Of a DNA stretch of 64,000 nucleotides, positions 1-8,824 are shown in pieces. The DNA is from Verrucosispora sp. NA02020 (GTDB lineage: Bacteria > Actinomycetota > Actinomycetes > Mycobacteriales > Micromonosporaceae): positions 1,302,001 through 1,366,000 of the forward strand of contig NZ_CP054923.1 in the NCBI RefSeq assembly GCF_013364215.1, given 5' to 3'. Each line of letters starts with the position of its first letter. Within the stretch, counting starts at the first letter, position 1. A program made the translations under genes and the position numbers. The notes under the pieces were generated by a model. It saw nothing but the letters and a program-made list of their open reading frames with translations, ran no database searches and was not told where the DNA came from.

Positions 1-249
1 GGTCGGGCCGCGTGACGCCACCACCCGGACCGTCTCCGAGGCCAGCACCTCGTCGCGGGCGGCCTGCCGGTCCGGGCCGTCGGCGGGTACGTCCACCAGC
101 CGCCCCTCCGCCTTCGAGACGATCTTGCTGGTCACCACCAGCACGTCGCCGTCGCGCAGCCAGGGTGCCGCGCCTCCGATCAGTGCCGCCAGGTCGTCGC
201 CCTCGGTCACGTGGCCGATGCCCGGCACCGGCAGGATCTCCAGTCTCAC
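1..249 (-). CDS. fbiB: Coenzyme F420:L-glutamate ligase (CofE/FbiB), partial
   Basis: Only the N-terminal 83 codons are in the window; the gene runs off the left edge. The reading opens [14 protein letters not shown], then has the GDDLAALI segment and the [16 protein letters not shown] stretch typical of the CofE fold. That enzyme adds gamma-linked glutamates to F420-0 using GTP. The GTG start at 249 overlaps the cofD stop (GTGA), so the two are translationally coupled in the usual cofD-cofE order. Whether a C-terminal nitroreductase-like FbiB domain follows cannot be seen. Family call is firm; the symbol assumes the actinobacterial two-domain form. Confidence 0.85.
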   Translation of the reverse strand, partial: MRLEILPVPGIGHVTEGDDLAALIGGAAPWLRDGDVLVVTSKIVSKAEGRLVDVPADGPDRQAARDEVLASETVRVVASRGPT

Positions 250-1214
250 GTCAACTCCACCGCGGCGCGGACCATCGCCGCCGTCGCCGCCTCGTCGGTC
301 ATCCGTAGCGGCACCGCGCGTACCGTCACGTCCGGCACCACCGTGTCCGCATCCTCCTCGGCGACCAGCCATCCGTCGAGCAGGCCGCCGTAGGCCCGGC
401 TCCCGTACAGCCCGCCGACCCCGGCGGCGGTGCACGGCACACCGACCACCGAGAGGCACCGGTCCGCCATGCCGCGTACCGGCGCGCCACCGATGATCGG
501 CGACACCCCGACCACCGGGGCCGGACCGCCGGTCAGCGCCGCCCGCACGCCCGGTACGGCGAGGATCGGCGCGATGCTGACCACCGGGTTGCTCGGTGCC
601 ACCAGCACCACGTCGGCGTCGGCGATCGCCTCCGTCACGCCGGGCGCCGGCTTCGCGGCCTCCGCACCGACGAAGACGAACCGGTGCGTCGGCACCTGGG
701 CGCGGTACCGGATCCACCACTCCTGGAAGTGGATCGCCCGCTGCCCGTCGGTGCCGTCGCCGGCCTCGTCGGGCGGGGTCACCACGACGTGCGTCTCCAG
801 GCGGTCGTCGGTCGCCGGCAGCAGGCGTACGCCGGGCTGCCAGCGGGTCGCCAACGCGTCGGTCACCTGGTGCAGCGGGTACCCGGCGTCGAGCATGGTG
901 GTGCGTACCAGATGGGTGGCCAGGTCCTTGTCGCCGAGCCCGAACCAGCTCGGCTCGGCACCGTACGCGGCCAACTCGGTCTTGACCGTCCAGCTCTCGC
1001 CGGTACGACCCCAGCCGCGCTCGGGGTCCGCCCCGCCGCCGAGGGTGTACATGACGCTGTCCAGGTCCGGGCAGACCCGGAGCCCGTGCAGGCGAAGATC
1101 GTCGCCGACGTTGACCACGGCGGTCACCTCGGCACCCACCTCACGGGCGTACGCACGCACCCCGAGCAGGAACCGGGCACCCCCGATTCCGCCGGTCAGA
1201 ACCACGACACGCAT
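246..1214 (-). CDS. cofD: 2-phospho-L-lactate transferase (CofD/FbiA)
   Basis: This 322-residue cytoplasmic enzyme transfers the phospholactyl/phosphoenolpyruvyl moiety from its guanylylated form to FO, giving F420-0. The N-terminus [19 protein letters not shown] carries the family's glycine-rich GTP/FO-binding loop, followed by [11 protein letters not shown] and later [15 protein letters not shown] and [11 protein letters not shown], all characteristic of CofD. Length is normal for the family. ATG at 1214 is the natural start because the conserved loop begins within ten residues. It overlaps cofE by four bases, and fbiC lies about 1.2 kb away on the other strand, so all F420-core genes are close together here. 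Confidence 0.95.
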   Translation of the reverse strand: MRVVVLTGGIGGARFLLGVRAYAREVGAEVTAVVNVGDDLRLHGLRVCPDLDSVMYTLGGGADPERGWGRTGESWTVKTELAAYGAEPSWFGLGDKDLATHLVRTTMLDAGYPLHQVTDALATRWQPGVRLLPATDDRLETHVVVTPPDEAGDGTDGQRAIHFQEWWIRYRAQVPTHRFVFVGAEAAKPAPGVTEAIADADVVLVAPSNPVVSIAPILAVPGVRAALTGGPAPVVGVSPIIGGAPVRGMADRCLSVVGVPCTAAGVGGLYGSRAYGGLLDGWLVAEEDADTVVPDVTVRAVPLRMTDEAATAAMVRAAVELT

Positions 1215-1312
1215 CAGCCCATCCTCGCCTACGTGACGCCTCCGTCGGCCAGTCGTCCGGGGAGACTAGGCTCACGTCGGCACCTGTCCGCTTTCGCCCC
1301 CAGGGAGAGTCC

Positions 1313-2332
1313 GTGACCAGCCCCGTGGAGCAACCGCCCACCGAACCGACCCCGGCCCGTCAGGTGACCGGGCCGCTTCGGGAACTCGTCGCCCTCGTGC
1401 TCCTGGGCGCGAACGCCGTCTTCCTCTTCGTCGCGCTGATCCGGTTGGTCACCCCGCAGGGTGCCTACAGCACGGTGACCGGCCGGGCGGGCAGCGCGTT
1501 CTTCGCCTTCGTCGGGCTGGAGGCGATCGTCCTGCCGCTGCTGGCGGTGCTGCTCGCAACCCACCTCGCCCCGGTGGTCGGCAAGGCGAAGCTGATCACG
1601 CAGGTGGCCCTGGTCGAGTACGCGGTCAGCGTCGTGCTCGGCGGCCTGACGCTGCTGATCTGGACGGTCGGCCGGCTGGCCGAGGCACAGATCTTCGACG
1701 CCCTGACCGGCGTCCTCGTCCGGGCGGCCTGGGTGGCGTTGTTCGGTGCGGCGGCGTACGTGGTCTGGACCGTCTGGCGGCGGCTCTACCACGTGCCCAA
1801 GCCCAAGCAGGAGCCCGGACTGTACGGCAGCCCGCAGCAGGGCTGGGCCCCGCAGGGCAACCCGGGGCAGCCCGGTGGCTACCCGGGTGGGTGGCAGCAG
1901 CAGCCCGGTCCGGGTGGCGGTTGGTCCGGTGGCGAGCAGTCCGGCGGATACCCCGGCCAGGTCGGCTACCCGGGCGCGGGTCAGCCCGGCGGTTACCCCG
2001 GCCAGCCGGGGGGTTACCCCGGTTCTCAGCCGGGCGGATTCCCCGGTGGTCAGCCGGGCGGGGACCAGCCGCAGCCGGGTTGGCCGGTGGCGGGCCAGGC
2101 GCCTGGCGGGCCGCCGTCCGCCCCGCACACCTGGCCGCCGCACGGCCAGCCGGTCGTGCCGCCGCAGCCGCCGGCGCCGACCTCTCCGGCGGCACCGCCC
2201 TTCGGGCAGCCCCCGTCGGCCGACCCGACCCAGACCATCCCCCGGCAGAGCACCGAGCCGGGCCAGGCGACGCCGCCTCCGGGTGAGGGCGACCGCACCC
2301 AGCGGATCGACCCGGGCGACAAGTCGGCCTGA
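1313..2332 (+). CDS. Membrane protein with Gly/Pro-rich C-terminal tail
   Basis: This 339-residue protein has no family I recognise with certainty. The first ~160 residues hold four strongly hydrophobic segments: around [56 protein letters not shown] and [17 protein letters not shown]. The remaining half is a low-complexity tail rich in [10 protein letters not shown] and PPQPP units, probably a disordered cytoplasmic or surface-exposed extension. GTG at 1313 follows a GGGAG-like ribosome site. It stands between divergently read cofD and fbiC and may share a transcript with fbiC, but a hairpin at 2342-2363 separates them. Function unknown. Confidence 0.75.
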   Translation: MTSPVEQPPTEPTPARQVTGPLRELVALVLLGANAVFLFVALIRLVTPQGAYSTVTGRAGSAFFAFVGLEAIVLPLLAVLLATHLAPVVGKAKLITQVALVEYAVSVVLGGLTLLIWTVGRLAEAQIFDALTGVLVRAAWVALFGAAAYVVWTVWRRLYHVPKPKQEPGLYGSPQQGWAPQGNPGQPGGYPGGWQQQPGPGGGWSGGEQSGGYPGQVGYPGAGQPGGYPGQPGGYPGSQPGGFPGGQPGGDQPQPGWPVAGQAPGGPPSAPHTWPPHGQPVVPPQPPAPTSPAAPPFGQPPSADPTQTIPRQSTEPGQATPPPGEGDRTQRIDPGDKSA

Positions 2333-2341
2333 CCGGCGTGA

Positions 2342-2363
2342 CACCCGGCCGGGCGGCCGGGTG
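2342..2363 (+). terminator. Hairpin terminator after membrane-protein gene
   Basis: A perfect 9-bp stem (2342-2350 with 2355-2363, loop GGGC) begins nine bases after the stop at 2332. It has no T-tract, as is common in high-GC actinobacteria, so termination strength is inferred only. Confidence 0.55.
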
Positions 2364-2415
2364 CGGTTGCCCACGTGGGGGGTGTGCCGCCGGTGCCAGC
2401 GCCTAGGCTGGGCGG

Positions 2416-4950
2416 ATGGTTGATCGCAGCGAGCCTGGGCCTGCGGAGGCGGCCGTCCGCCGGGCCCTGCGTCGGGCCGCCGCCGGCCGGGCGCTCGACG
2501 TCGACGAGGCGTCCGCACTGCTGAGTGCGCGCGGCACCGCCCTCACCGAACTGCTCGACGTCGCCGGCGCGATCCGCGACGCCGGCCTGCGGGACGCCGG
2601 GCGGCCGGGTGTGGTCACGTACTCGAAGAAGGTCTTCGTGCCGTTGACCCGGCTCTGCCGGGACCGCTGCCACTACTGCACCTTCGCCACGGTGCCGCAC
2701 CGGCTGCCGGCGGCGTTCCTCGACCGCGACGAGGTGCTCGCCATCGCCCGCGCCGGTGCGGCCCAGGGCTGCAAGGAGGCGCTGTTCACCCTCGGCGACC
2801 GGCCGGAGGAGCGCTGGCCGGCGGCCCGGCAGTGGCTGGACGAGCGGGGTTACGAATCCACGCTGGACTACGTGCGGGCCTGCGCGGTGGCGGTGCTGGA
2901 GGAGACCGGCCTGCTGCCGCACCTGAATCCGGGCGTGCTCTCCTGGTCGGAGTTGCAACGGCTCAAGCCGGTCGCGCCCAGCATGGGGATGATGCTGGAG
3001 ACCACCGCGACGCGGCTCTGGTCGGAGCCGGGCGGCCCGCACTACGGCTCGCCCGACAAGGAACCGGCGGTCCGGTTGCGGGTGCTCGACGACGCCGGTC
3101 GGGTCGGCGTCCCCTTCACCACCGGCATCCTGATCGGCATCGGCGAGACGCCCGCCGAACGGGTGGACGCGATCTTCGCCATCCGGCGGGCGCACCGGGA
3201 GTACGGCCACCTCCAGGAGGTGATCGTGCAGAACTTCCGCGCCAAGCCGGACACCGCGATGCGCGGCATGCCGGACGCGGAACTGCACGACCTGGCGGCC
3301 ACCGTCGCGGTGGCCCGGCTGTTGCTCGGCCCGAAGGCCCGCATCCAGGCGCCGCCGAACCTCATCGCCGGCGAGTACGACCTGTTGCTGCGGGCCGGCA
3401 TCGACGACTGGGGCGGCGTCTCGCCGGTGACCCCGGACCACGTCAACCCGGAACGCCCGTGGCCGCAGCTCGACGAGTTGGCGGCGCGTACCGCCGCCGC
3501 CGGGTTCACGCTGCGCGAGCGGCTGACCGTCTACCCGGAGTACGTCCGGGCCGGTGAGCCGTGGCTGGATCCGCGCCTGCTGCCGCACGTCACCGCGTTG
3601 GCCGAGCCGGCGACCGGGCTCGCCGTGGAGTCGGCCCGGCCGGTCGGCCGTCCCTGGCAGGAGCCGGACGAGACCTTCGGCGGGCGGACCGACCTGCACG
3701 TCGACATCGACCGCACGGGACGGACCGAGGACCGGCGGGGCGACTTCGACCACGTCTACGGGGACTGGTCGGAGGTGGCGGCCAAGGTCGCCGTACCGCC
3801 CGCCGGTCCGGCCGGTCGGTCGGTCGCCGCCGGTGCCGGTGACGCCGACCTGCGGGCGGGGCTGCGGCTGGCCGCCGACAACCCTGCGGCGCTCCTCGAA
3901 CCCCGGCACGCCGACGCCGCGATGGCGCTGTTCGGCGCGGACGGCCCGGCCCTGGACGAACTCTGCCGCCGCGCCGACGACCTGCGCCGGGACACGGTCG
4001 GCGACGACGTCACGTACGTCGTCAACCGCAACATCAACTTCAGCAACGTCTGCTACGTGGGTTGCCGGTTCTGTGCCTTCGCGCAGCGGGAGCGGGACGC
4101 CGACGCGTACCGCCTGTCGGTGGAGCAGGTCGCCGACCGGGCGCAGGAGGCCTGGGACGCCGGTGCCGGCGAGGTCTGCATCCAGGGCGGTATCGACCCG
4201 AAGTTGCCGGTCACCGTCTATGCCGACCTGGTCCGCGCGATCAAGGCGCGGGTGCCCCGGATGCACGTGCACGCCTTCTCCCCGATGGAGATCGCCACCG
4301 CCGCCGCGAAGGCCGGGGTGTCGGTGAAGGAGTGGCTGACCGGGTTGCGCGAGGCGGGCCTGGACACCATCCCCGGGACGGCGGCGGAGATCCTCGACGA
4401 CGAGGTGCGCTGGGTGCTGACCAAGGGCAAACTGCCGACCGCCGCCTGGGTCGAGGTGGTCAGCACCGCCCACGAGCTGGGCCTCCGGTCCAGCTCCACG
4501 ATGATGTACGGCCACGTGGACCATCCCGGGCAGTGGCTGGCGCACTTCCGGGTGCTGGCCGGTGTGCAGGACCGCACCGGCGGGTTCACCGAGTTCGTGG
4601 CGCTGCCCTTCGTGCACACCAACGCCCCGATCTACCTGGCCGGCATCGCCCGGCCGGGGCCGACCTGGCGGGAGAACCGGGTGGTGCACGCGATGGCCCG
4701 GGTGCTCCTGCACGGTCGGATCGACAACATCCAGTGCTCCTGGGTGAAGCTGGGCGACGAGGGCACGGTCGAGATGCTCCGCAGCGGCTGCAACGACCTG
4801 GGCGGCACGTTGATGGAGGAGACCATCTCGCGGATGGCCGGTTCGGGCAACGGTTCCGCGCGGACCGAGGAGCAGCTACGGGCGATCGCGACGGCGGCCG
4901 GTCGTCCGGCGCGTAGGCGTACGACTTCGTACGGTCACCTCAGCGCCTAG
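2416..4950 (+). CDS. fbiC: FO synthase, bifunctional CofG/CofH (FbiC)
   Basis: This 844-residue two-domain radical-SAM enzyme makes FO, the deazaflavin core of F420, from tyrosine and a pyrimidine. Both CxxxCxxC iron-sulfur motifs are visible: CRDRCHYC (C81, C85, C88) in the N-terminal CofG half and CYVGCRFC (C546, C550, C553) in the CofH half. Other family landmarks are [20 protein letters not shown] sequence, QGGIDPKL and VLTKGKLPT. Length matches actinobacterial FbiC fusions. ATG at 2416 gives a normal N-terminus. In mycobacteria fbiC is unlinked from fbiAB; here it is within 1.3 kb. Confidence 0.97.
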   Translation: MVDRSEPGPAEAAVRRALRRAAAGRALDVDEASALLSARGTALTELLDVAGAIRDAGLRDAGRPGVVTYSKKVFVPLTRLCRDRCHYCTFATVPHRLPAAFLDRDEVLAIARAGAAQGCKEALFTLGDRPEERWPAARQWLDERGYESTLDYVRACAVAVLEETGLLPHLNPGVLSWSELQRLKPVAPSMGMMLETTATRLWSEPGGPHYGSPDKEPAVRLRVLDDAGRVGVPFTTGILIGIGETPAERVDAIFAIRRAHREYGHLQEVIVQNFRAKPDTAMRGMPDAELHDLAATVAVARLLLGPKARIQAPPNLIAGEYDLLLRAGIDDWGGVSPVTPDHVNPERPWPQLDELAARTAAAGFTLRERLTVYPEYVRAGEPWLDPRLLPHVTALAEPATGLAVESARPVGRPWQEPDETFGGRTDLHVDIDRTGRTEDRRGDFDHVYGDWSEVAAKVAVPPAGPAGRSVAAGAGDADLRAGLRLAADNPAALLEPRHADAAMALFGADGPALDELCRRADDLRRDTVGDDVTYVVNRNINFSNVCYVGCRFCAFAQRERDADAYRLSVEQVADRAQEAWDAGAGEVCIQGGIDPKLPVTVYADLVRAIKARVPRMHVHAFSPMEIATAAAKAGVSVKEWLTGLREAGLDTIPGTAAEILDDEVRWVLTKGKLPTAAWVEVVSTAHELGLRSSSTMMYGHVDHPGQWLAHFRVLAGVQDRTGGFTEFVALPFVHTNAPIYLAGIARPGPTWRENRVVHAMARVLLHGRIDNIQCSWVKLGDEGTVEMLRSGCNDLGGTLMEETISRMAGSGNGSARTEEQLRAIATAAGRPARRRTTSYGHLSA

Positions 4951-4987
4951 CGTCGAACCTTCGCGCGTCCCCGGCCGTACCTGTCGA

Positions 4988-5023
4988 TGCCGGCGGCGGG
5001 ATCGGCGAGGACCGCCGCCGGCA
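4988..5023 (+). terminator. Hairpin downstream of fbiC
   Basis: A 12-bp perfect inverted repeat (4988-4999 with 5012-5023, 12-nt loop) lies 37 bases past the fbiC stop and before the next ribosome-binding site. It is a likely intrinsic terminator. Confidence 0.5.
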
Positions 5024-5107
5024 CCCGAGATTCGGGGGCCTTCGCGGTCCGTGCGGCGACCCCCGTCCGTCCTTGCGGGCGCCTGCGCGCCGCCGGAAAG
5101 GTTGGCC

Positions 5108-5395
5108 ATGATCACTGAGAGAAGGCGGACGCGGCAGTGGCCGCGACTGACCCGCCGGCAGACGTTGACGGCTGCGGCCAGCGCCACGCTCGGCGCCGCC
5201 GCCCTGGCGGTGCCGGGCCTCTCGGCCGCCGGGGACGACGACAAGGGGGTCGCGGCCGGCGCGGACGAGACGATCGTGGTGCACCTGCGCGACGCCCGCT
5301 CCGGCACGATGGACGTCTTCGTGGGCCAGTCCCGCATCGAGGTGCGGGACCGTGGTCTGGCGGACCGGCTGCGCAAGGCTGCCGCCCGGCGCTGA
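5108..5395 (+). CDS. Small Tat-type secreted protein
   Basis: This 95-residue protein opens MITERRRTRQWPRLTRRQTL with a twin-arginine-like LTRRQTLT motif, followed by an alanine-rich hydrophobic core ending near LSAAGDDD. It is therefore predicted to be exported by Tat. The short mature part (ETIVVHLRDARSGTMDVFVG, then RDRGLADRLRKA) has no catalytic signature I recognise. ATG at 5108 is chosen over an upstream in-frame start at 5051 because GGAAAGG sits just upstream and because it puts the signal peptide at the N-terminus. It precedes the DUF4331 gene, and the two are probably functionally linked. Confidence 0.7.
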   Translation: MITERRRTRQWPRLTRRQTLTAAASATLGAAALAVPGLSAAGDDDKGVAAGADETIVVHLRDARSGTMDVFVGQSRIEVRDRGLADRLRKAAARR

Positions 5396-5574
5396 CCGTG
5401 CCCACCCGACCTCCGCCCGCCACGCCGGGCGTTGCCGACCGCGGCGCCCGTCACCGGCGCTGAGCGGTCACCCGCCGCCGCCGTACGGGCGGCCGCGTAC
5501 TCCGGTCCGGCGCGGGCTCTCGGCGCCCGGCCGTCCGTCCAATGCACACTTTTGCCCCGTGAGGTGGGTTCGTC

Positions 5575-6969
5575 ATGTCGTCACACCGCGAAGCGCCGGA
5601 GATCGCCAAGGATCCGGTCGCCGATTCGTCGGACCTGTACGCCTTCGTCACGCCGGACCGTCCGGACACGGTGACGCTGATCGCCAACTACGTACCGTTG
5701 CAACTGCCCTCGGGCGGCCCGAACTTCTTCGAGTTCGGCGACGACGTGCGCTACGAGATCCACATCGACAACAACGGTGACGGGCAGCCGGACGTCACCT
5801 ACCGTTTCGAATTCACCACCGAAATCACGAACCCGAATAGTTTTCTCTACAACACCGGGCCGATCGATTCGCTGGACAGCGAGAACTGGAACCGACGGCA
5901 GTTCTACAGCCTGACCCGGATCGCCGGTGGACGGGAAGAGCGGCTGGCGCGCAAGCTGCCCTGCCCGCCGTGCAACGTCGGCCCGCTTTCCACCCCGAAG
6001 TACGGCGAGTTGGTCCGCCAGGCCACCTTCTCGCTCTCCACCGGCGAGAAGGTCTTCGCCGGGCAGCGCGCCGACGGCTTCTTCGTCGACCTCGGGGCGA
6101 TCTTCGACCTCGGTACGCTGCGCCCGTTCCAGCAGTTGCACGTGGCCGGCAAGAAGATCTTCCGGGAGCCCGGCACGCCGGTGAACACCACCGACCGGCT
6201 CAACGTGCACAGCATCGCCCTCCAGGTGCCGCTGGACCGGGCGCGCCGCAAGGCGAACCGGTATCACTGGCAGGAACCCGCCTCGGTGATCGGCGTCTGG
6301 ACCTCGGCGTCCCGCCGCCAGGTGCGGGTGCTCGGCGACAGGGTGGCCGCCGACACGAGCACCGGGCCGTTCACCCAGGTGTCCAGGTTGGGCAACCCAC
6401 TGTTCAACGAGGTCATCGTGCCGATGGCACAGAAGGACCTGTGGAACACCCTGCCGCCGTCGGAGGACAAGCGGTTCGCGAAGTTCGTCGAGCGACCCGA
6501 GTTGGCCGCCCTGCTGCCGGTGCTCTACCCGGGCGTCTTCCCCAACCTGGAGAAGCTGAACAAGTCCGAGAAGGCGCGGGCGGACCTGGTCGCGATCCTG
6601 CTCACCGGTGTCCCGGAGGGACTGATCGACGGCTTCACCAACGCTACCGGCGACGTGCAGGCCGACATGCTGCGCCTGAACACCGCGATCCCGCCGGCCC
6701 GCCGCCCGAACGCCATCGGCGTACTCGCCGGTGACCTGGCCGGTTTCCCGAACGGTCGGCGGGTCACCGACGACGTGGTGACGATCGCGCTGCGGGCCAT
6801 CGCGGGTCTGACGGTGCCGCTGGTGGACCGGAAGTTCCAGCCGGACGAGGCGGCCGCCGCGGTCACCCCGGGGTTGAGCGCCGCCGACGTGACCGCGCCG
6901 TTCCTGCGCAACTTCCCCTTCCTCGGTACGCCCTACGACGGCTTCAACAACCCGGGAGCGGCGGCATGA
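5575..6969 (+). CDS. DUF4331 family protein
   Basis: This 464-residue protein opens MSSHREAPEIAKDPVADSSD and continues LYAFVTPDRPDTVTLIANYVPL, the hallmark N-terminus of DUF4331. A calcium-like acidic loop (HIDNNGDGQPDV) follows at about residues 63-74, and GTPYDGFNNPGA is near the end. No signal peptide is visible. Biochemical function of the family is not established. ATG at 5575 is preceded by GAGGTGG. The stop at 6967-6969 overlaps the ATG of a 23-codon mini-ORF, the start of an unusual coupled chain leading to the gene at 7099. The genes either side (5108, 7099) look like partners. Confidence 0.9.
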   Translation: MSSHREAPEIAKDPVADSSDLYAFVTPDRPDTVTLIANYVPLQLPSGGPNFFEFGDDVRYEIHIDNNGDGQPDVTYRFEFTTEITNPNSFLYNTGPIDSLDSENWNRRQFYSLTRIAGGREERLARKLPCPPCNVGPLSTPKYGELVRQATFSLSTGEKVFAGQRADGFFVDLGAIFDLGTLRPFQQLHVAGKKIFREPGTPVNTTDRLNVHSIALQVPLDRARRKANRYHWQEPASVIGVWTSASRRQVRVLGDRVAADTSTGPFTQVSRLGNPLFNEVIVPMAQKDLWNTLPPSEDKRFAKFVERPELAALLPVLYPGVFPNLEKLNKSEKARADLVAILLTGVPEGLIDGFTNATGDVQADMLRLNTAIPPARRPNAIGVLAGDLAGFPNGRRVTDDVVTIALRAIAGLTVPLVDRKFQPDEAAAAVTPGLSAADVTAPFLRNFPFLGTPYDGFNNPGAAA

Positions 6970-7037
6970 GCGAGCGGAGCGAGCGAGTCATCGATTCAGG
7001 GGTGTGCCGGCGCGGAGCGCAGCGGAGGACGGCATGA
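6966..7037 (+). other. Mini-ORF 1 in stop/start relay (23 codons)
   Basis: ATG at 6966 overlaps the DUF4331 stop (ATGA). The frame reads MSERSERVIDSG and on to a TGA at 7035-7037, which itself overlaps the ATG of a second mini-ORF. The DNA contains the GAGCGAGCGGAGCGAGCGAG repeat seen again at 40127-40146. I see no reason to think the peptide has a function. It is more plausibly a translational bridge or a repeat insertion that preserved coupling. Confidence 0.4.
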
Positions 7038-7102
7038 GCGAGCGAATCATCGGTGCGGTCGGCCCTCGTGCCGGCGCGGAGCGTAGCGGAGGGTCGGCAT
7101 GA
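7034..7102 (+). other. Mini-ORF 2 in stop/start relay (22 codons)
   Basis: ATG at 7034 overlaps mini-ORF 1's stop, and its TGA at 7100-7102 overlaps the ATG at 7099 of the next real gene. It begins MSERIIGAVG. A purine-rich GCGGAGG precedes both this start (about 7022-7028) and the 7099 start (about 7086-7092). The two stretches are diverged tandem copies of one CGGCGCGGAGCG...GCGGAGG...CGGCATGAGCG unit. Confidence 0.4.
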
Positions 7103-7443
7103 GCGGGCATGTGCACACATACGGTCCGACGGGGAGCGCGACTGTTGTGCTTGACCTGGGCGGGGAGACCGGTGCCCTGATCGTGCACACCGGACGTCAC
7201 CTGCTCGGTCGGGAAATCGAGGTCAGCCGCCCGGACCACGACGACGAGCCGCGGACCCACTCCGCCGTACGCGAGCGGCAGGTCCTGGACGGTACCTTCC
7301 ACAGTGCGGTCTACCCGGACCTACCGGCAGGTACCTATACCGTCTGGTGGGACGACGATACGCCTGCCGGGACGGTCCGGGTGGCCGGTGGTGTGGTCTC
7401 CGAATTCACGTGGCCCACCAGCCTTTCCGCGACTTCCGACTGA
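7099..7443 (+). CDS. Hypothetical protein downstream of DUF4331 gene
   Basis: This 114-residue soluble protein opens MSGHVHTYGPTGSATVVLDLG and has a beta-rich appearance. It has a conserved-looking SRPDHDDEPRTHSAVRER segment, then FHSAVYPDLPAGTYTVWWDD and a closing VRVAGGVVSEFTW. The latter part resembles carboxypeptidase-regulatory/prealbumin-like beta-sandwiches, but this is only a shape impression. ATG at 7099 has a GGAGGG ribosome site in the preceding repeat. It is probably cotranslated with the DUF4331 gene through the two mini-ORFs. Function unknown. Confidence 0.7.
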   Translation: MSGHVHTYGPTGSATVVLDLGGETGALIVHTGRHLLGREIEVSRPDHDDEPRTHSAVRERQVLDGTFHSAVYPDLPAGTYTVWWDDDTPAGTVRVAGGVVSEFTWPTSLSATSD

Positions 7444-7747
7444 CCGCGCCGACTGTCTCACGACCGCGCCCCGTCCACGATGTGGACGGGGCGCGATCGT
7501 CGTATGCCCGGTGGACGGGCGGTCCCGACGAAGTCGGGCTAATCTTGCGGGTCAAGATCAACCGATCTTGTCGGGTGGCCTTCCGGAGGCCGGCGCGGGG
7601 TGTGATCACCGCTGTCCCGGGCCGTGCGCCACGGGAGAAAACTCGGGCAACTCGCCGGAGAGGGCGTTACTCGGCCGGGGTCTGAATCGATAGGGCAGGG
7701 CGAGACCGGGTGCGTGTCGGGAGGGCGACTCCATTATCAAGTTTGGC
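7444..7747. other. Gap upstream of whiB promoter with several hairpins
   Basis: After the strong terminator at 7465-7495 the gap holds a CCCGAC/GTCGGG hairpin (7524-7538) and a 7-bp CAAGATC/GATCTTG hairpin (7553-7570), which competes with ATCTTG at 7542-7547. No credible ORF is present. I do not recognise a known RNA family. The stretch 7571-7747 shows nothing clear. Confidence 0.4.
7465..7495. terminator. Strong hairpin terminator
   Basis: A 14-bp perfect stem (7465-7478 with 7482-7495, loop GAT) starts about 20 bases after the stop of the 7099 gene. It probably ends the DUF4331 operon. Confidence 0.75.
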
Positions 7748-7777
7748 TTGACGCCGCACGCATTACACGCGTGTAAT
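7748..7777 (+). promoter_or_regulatory. whiB promoter with palindromic operator over the -10
   Basis: TTGACG (7748-7753) and TGTAAT (7772-7777) are separated by 18 bp and fit a sigma-70-type promoter, giving a leader of roughly 108 nt to whiB. The -10 is embedded in a perfect 16-bp palindrome, ATTACACGCGTGTAAT (7762-7777). The half-sites TNACNC/GNGTNA resemble the BldD box, but the centre here is two bases rather than one, so BldD is only a candidate. A second 12-bp palindrome, GTTCGCACGAAC-like, lies at 7790-7801. Confidence 0.55.
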
Positions 7778-7891
7778 TTGAATGGGGTTGTTCGCACGAA
7801 CCGCATCATAACGGGACCGGACGGACAAGCACGCCTTTCGCGTGGGGGGTTGCAGCGGCGATGGCGCCGGTGCGCGACAAGGAGGCAATTG

Positions 7892-8149
7892 ATGGACGGC
7901 CAGCTCGAGGCGGCCGACCTGCTCGGAAACGCGCCGGAGTGGCAGGAGCGAGCGCTGTGCTCGCAGACCGACCCGGAGGCGTTCTTTCCCGAGAAGGGCG
8001 GCTCGACCCGCGAAGCGAAGCGCATCTGCTCGCGGTGCGAGGTCAAGACCGAATGCCTCGAATACGCTCTCGGCCACGACGAGCGGTTCGGGATCTGGGG
8101 TGGGCTCTCCGAGCGTGAGCGGCGCAAGCTCAAGCGGCGAGCAGCCTGA
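7892..8149 (+). CDS. whiB: WhiB-family iron-sulfur transcription factor (WhiB/WhiB2 type)
   Basis: This 85-residue Wbl protein has four cluster-binding cysteines at C23, C46, C49 and C55 (C-x22-C-x2-C-x5-C), followed by the GIWGG turn (67-71) and a basic tail ERERRKLKRR. It is expected to hold a [4Fe-4S] cluster and work with the primary sigma factor in septation and sporulation control. ATG at 7892 is chosen because AAGGAGG ends six bases upstream; longer in-frame extensions lack a ribosome site. Position next to cofD, the zincin-like gene and the DUF3499 gene matches whiB2 (Rv3260c) in mycobacteria. Confidence 0.92.
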   Translation: MDGQLEAADLLGNAPEWQERALCSQTDPEAFFPEKGGSTREAKRICSRCEVKTECLEYALGHDERFGIWGGLSERERRKLKRRAA

Positions 8150-8225
8150 GTCGTCGGGAAGGGACGGTCGGGGGACGTCCCGCCCCGGGGGTGACGATGT
8201 GCCGTGGGGGGTCACGGCGGCCGGG

Positions 8226-8675
8226 TCAGGCCAACTCGTCCGGGTCGACGCCGAGCAGGTTCGCCACCTGCTCGATGATCACGTCGTGCACCAGGTCGGC
8301 GAGATCCTCGCGGTCCATGGCCCGGAACTCCAGCGGGCGGCGGTACAGCACGATGCGAGGTGGCACCTCCTGACGTCCCGGCCGACCCGGCAGCAGTCGG
8401 GCCAACGGCACCTCGCCGTCCTCCAGCACGTCGGTGTCATAGACGTTGAGATCCGGCGGGACGTCCTCGACGGCGAACTCCACCCCGGCGAGTTCCTTGG
8501 CGAAGCGACGCTCCAGCGTCTCGACGGTGTCCAGCACCAGGTCGTCGAAGATCTCCGCCTTGGTGCGCGCCAACGGCACAGTCGCCGGCACCAGCCGCCC
8601 ACGCAGACCGCGCCCGTGCCGGTCGCGGTGCGCCCGCCGGCCGGGGCCGGGGCGGCGGTTCTCCGGACTCGTCAT
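8226..8675 (-). CDS. Metallopeptidase-family (zincin-like, DUF1025-type) protein lacking HExxH
   Basis: This 149-residue cytoplasmic protein opens MTSPENRRPGPGRRAHRDRHGRG and has the family body KAEIFDDLVLDTVETLERRF, ELAGVEFAVEDVP, RIVLYRRPLEFRAMDRE and LVHDVIIEQVANLLGVDPDEL. The last segment aligns with the HEIxHHFGID zinc motif of related proteins, but here the positions read E-Q-V-A-N-L, so no catalytic zinc site is evident. Actinobacterial relatives as I remember them share this degenerate form. ATG at 8675 gives the conserved MTSPE start. It is convergent with whiB and corresponds to Rv3259 by position. Molecular role unknown. Confidence 0.75.
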   Translation of the reverse strand: MTSPENRRPGPGRRAHRDRHGRGLRGRLVPATVPLARTKAEIFDDLVLDTVETLERRFAKELAGVEFAVEDVPPDLNVYDTDVLEDGEVPLARLLPGRPGRQEVPPRIVLYRRPLEFRAMDREDLADLVHDVIIEQVANLLGVDPDELA

Positions 8676-8824
8676 GAGCCAAAGGGTAGCCGCCACCGCG
8701 CCCCCGCCCGCATCAGCGCCGCCACCTGGCGCGCCGCGCCCCGGGCCGAAATGTGATCACCAAGACGGGCGTGTCGTAACGCGAACCGGTGCGCCGGACC
8801 CGGTAATGGGGATACCCTGCGCCC

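Noticed and set aside
2050..4713. An 887-codon open frame on the minus strand
   Set aside because: Antisense to fbiC, whose radical-SAM motifs are unambiguous.
6966..7102. Mini-ORFs as RiPP or toxin precursor peptides
   Set aside because: No maturation enzymes, transporters or leader-like features nearby; the double stop/start overlaps explain them better.
7762..7777. Exact BldD box
   Set aside because: The palindrome has a two-base centre (14-bp core) whereas the BldD consensus has one (13 bp); kept only as a resemblance.
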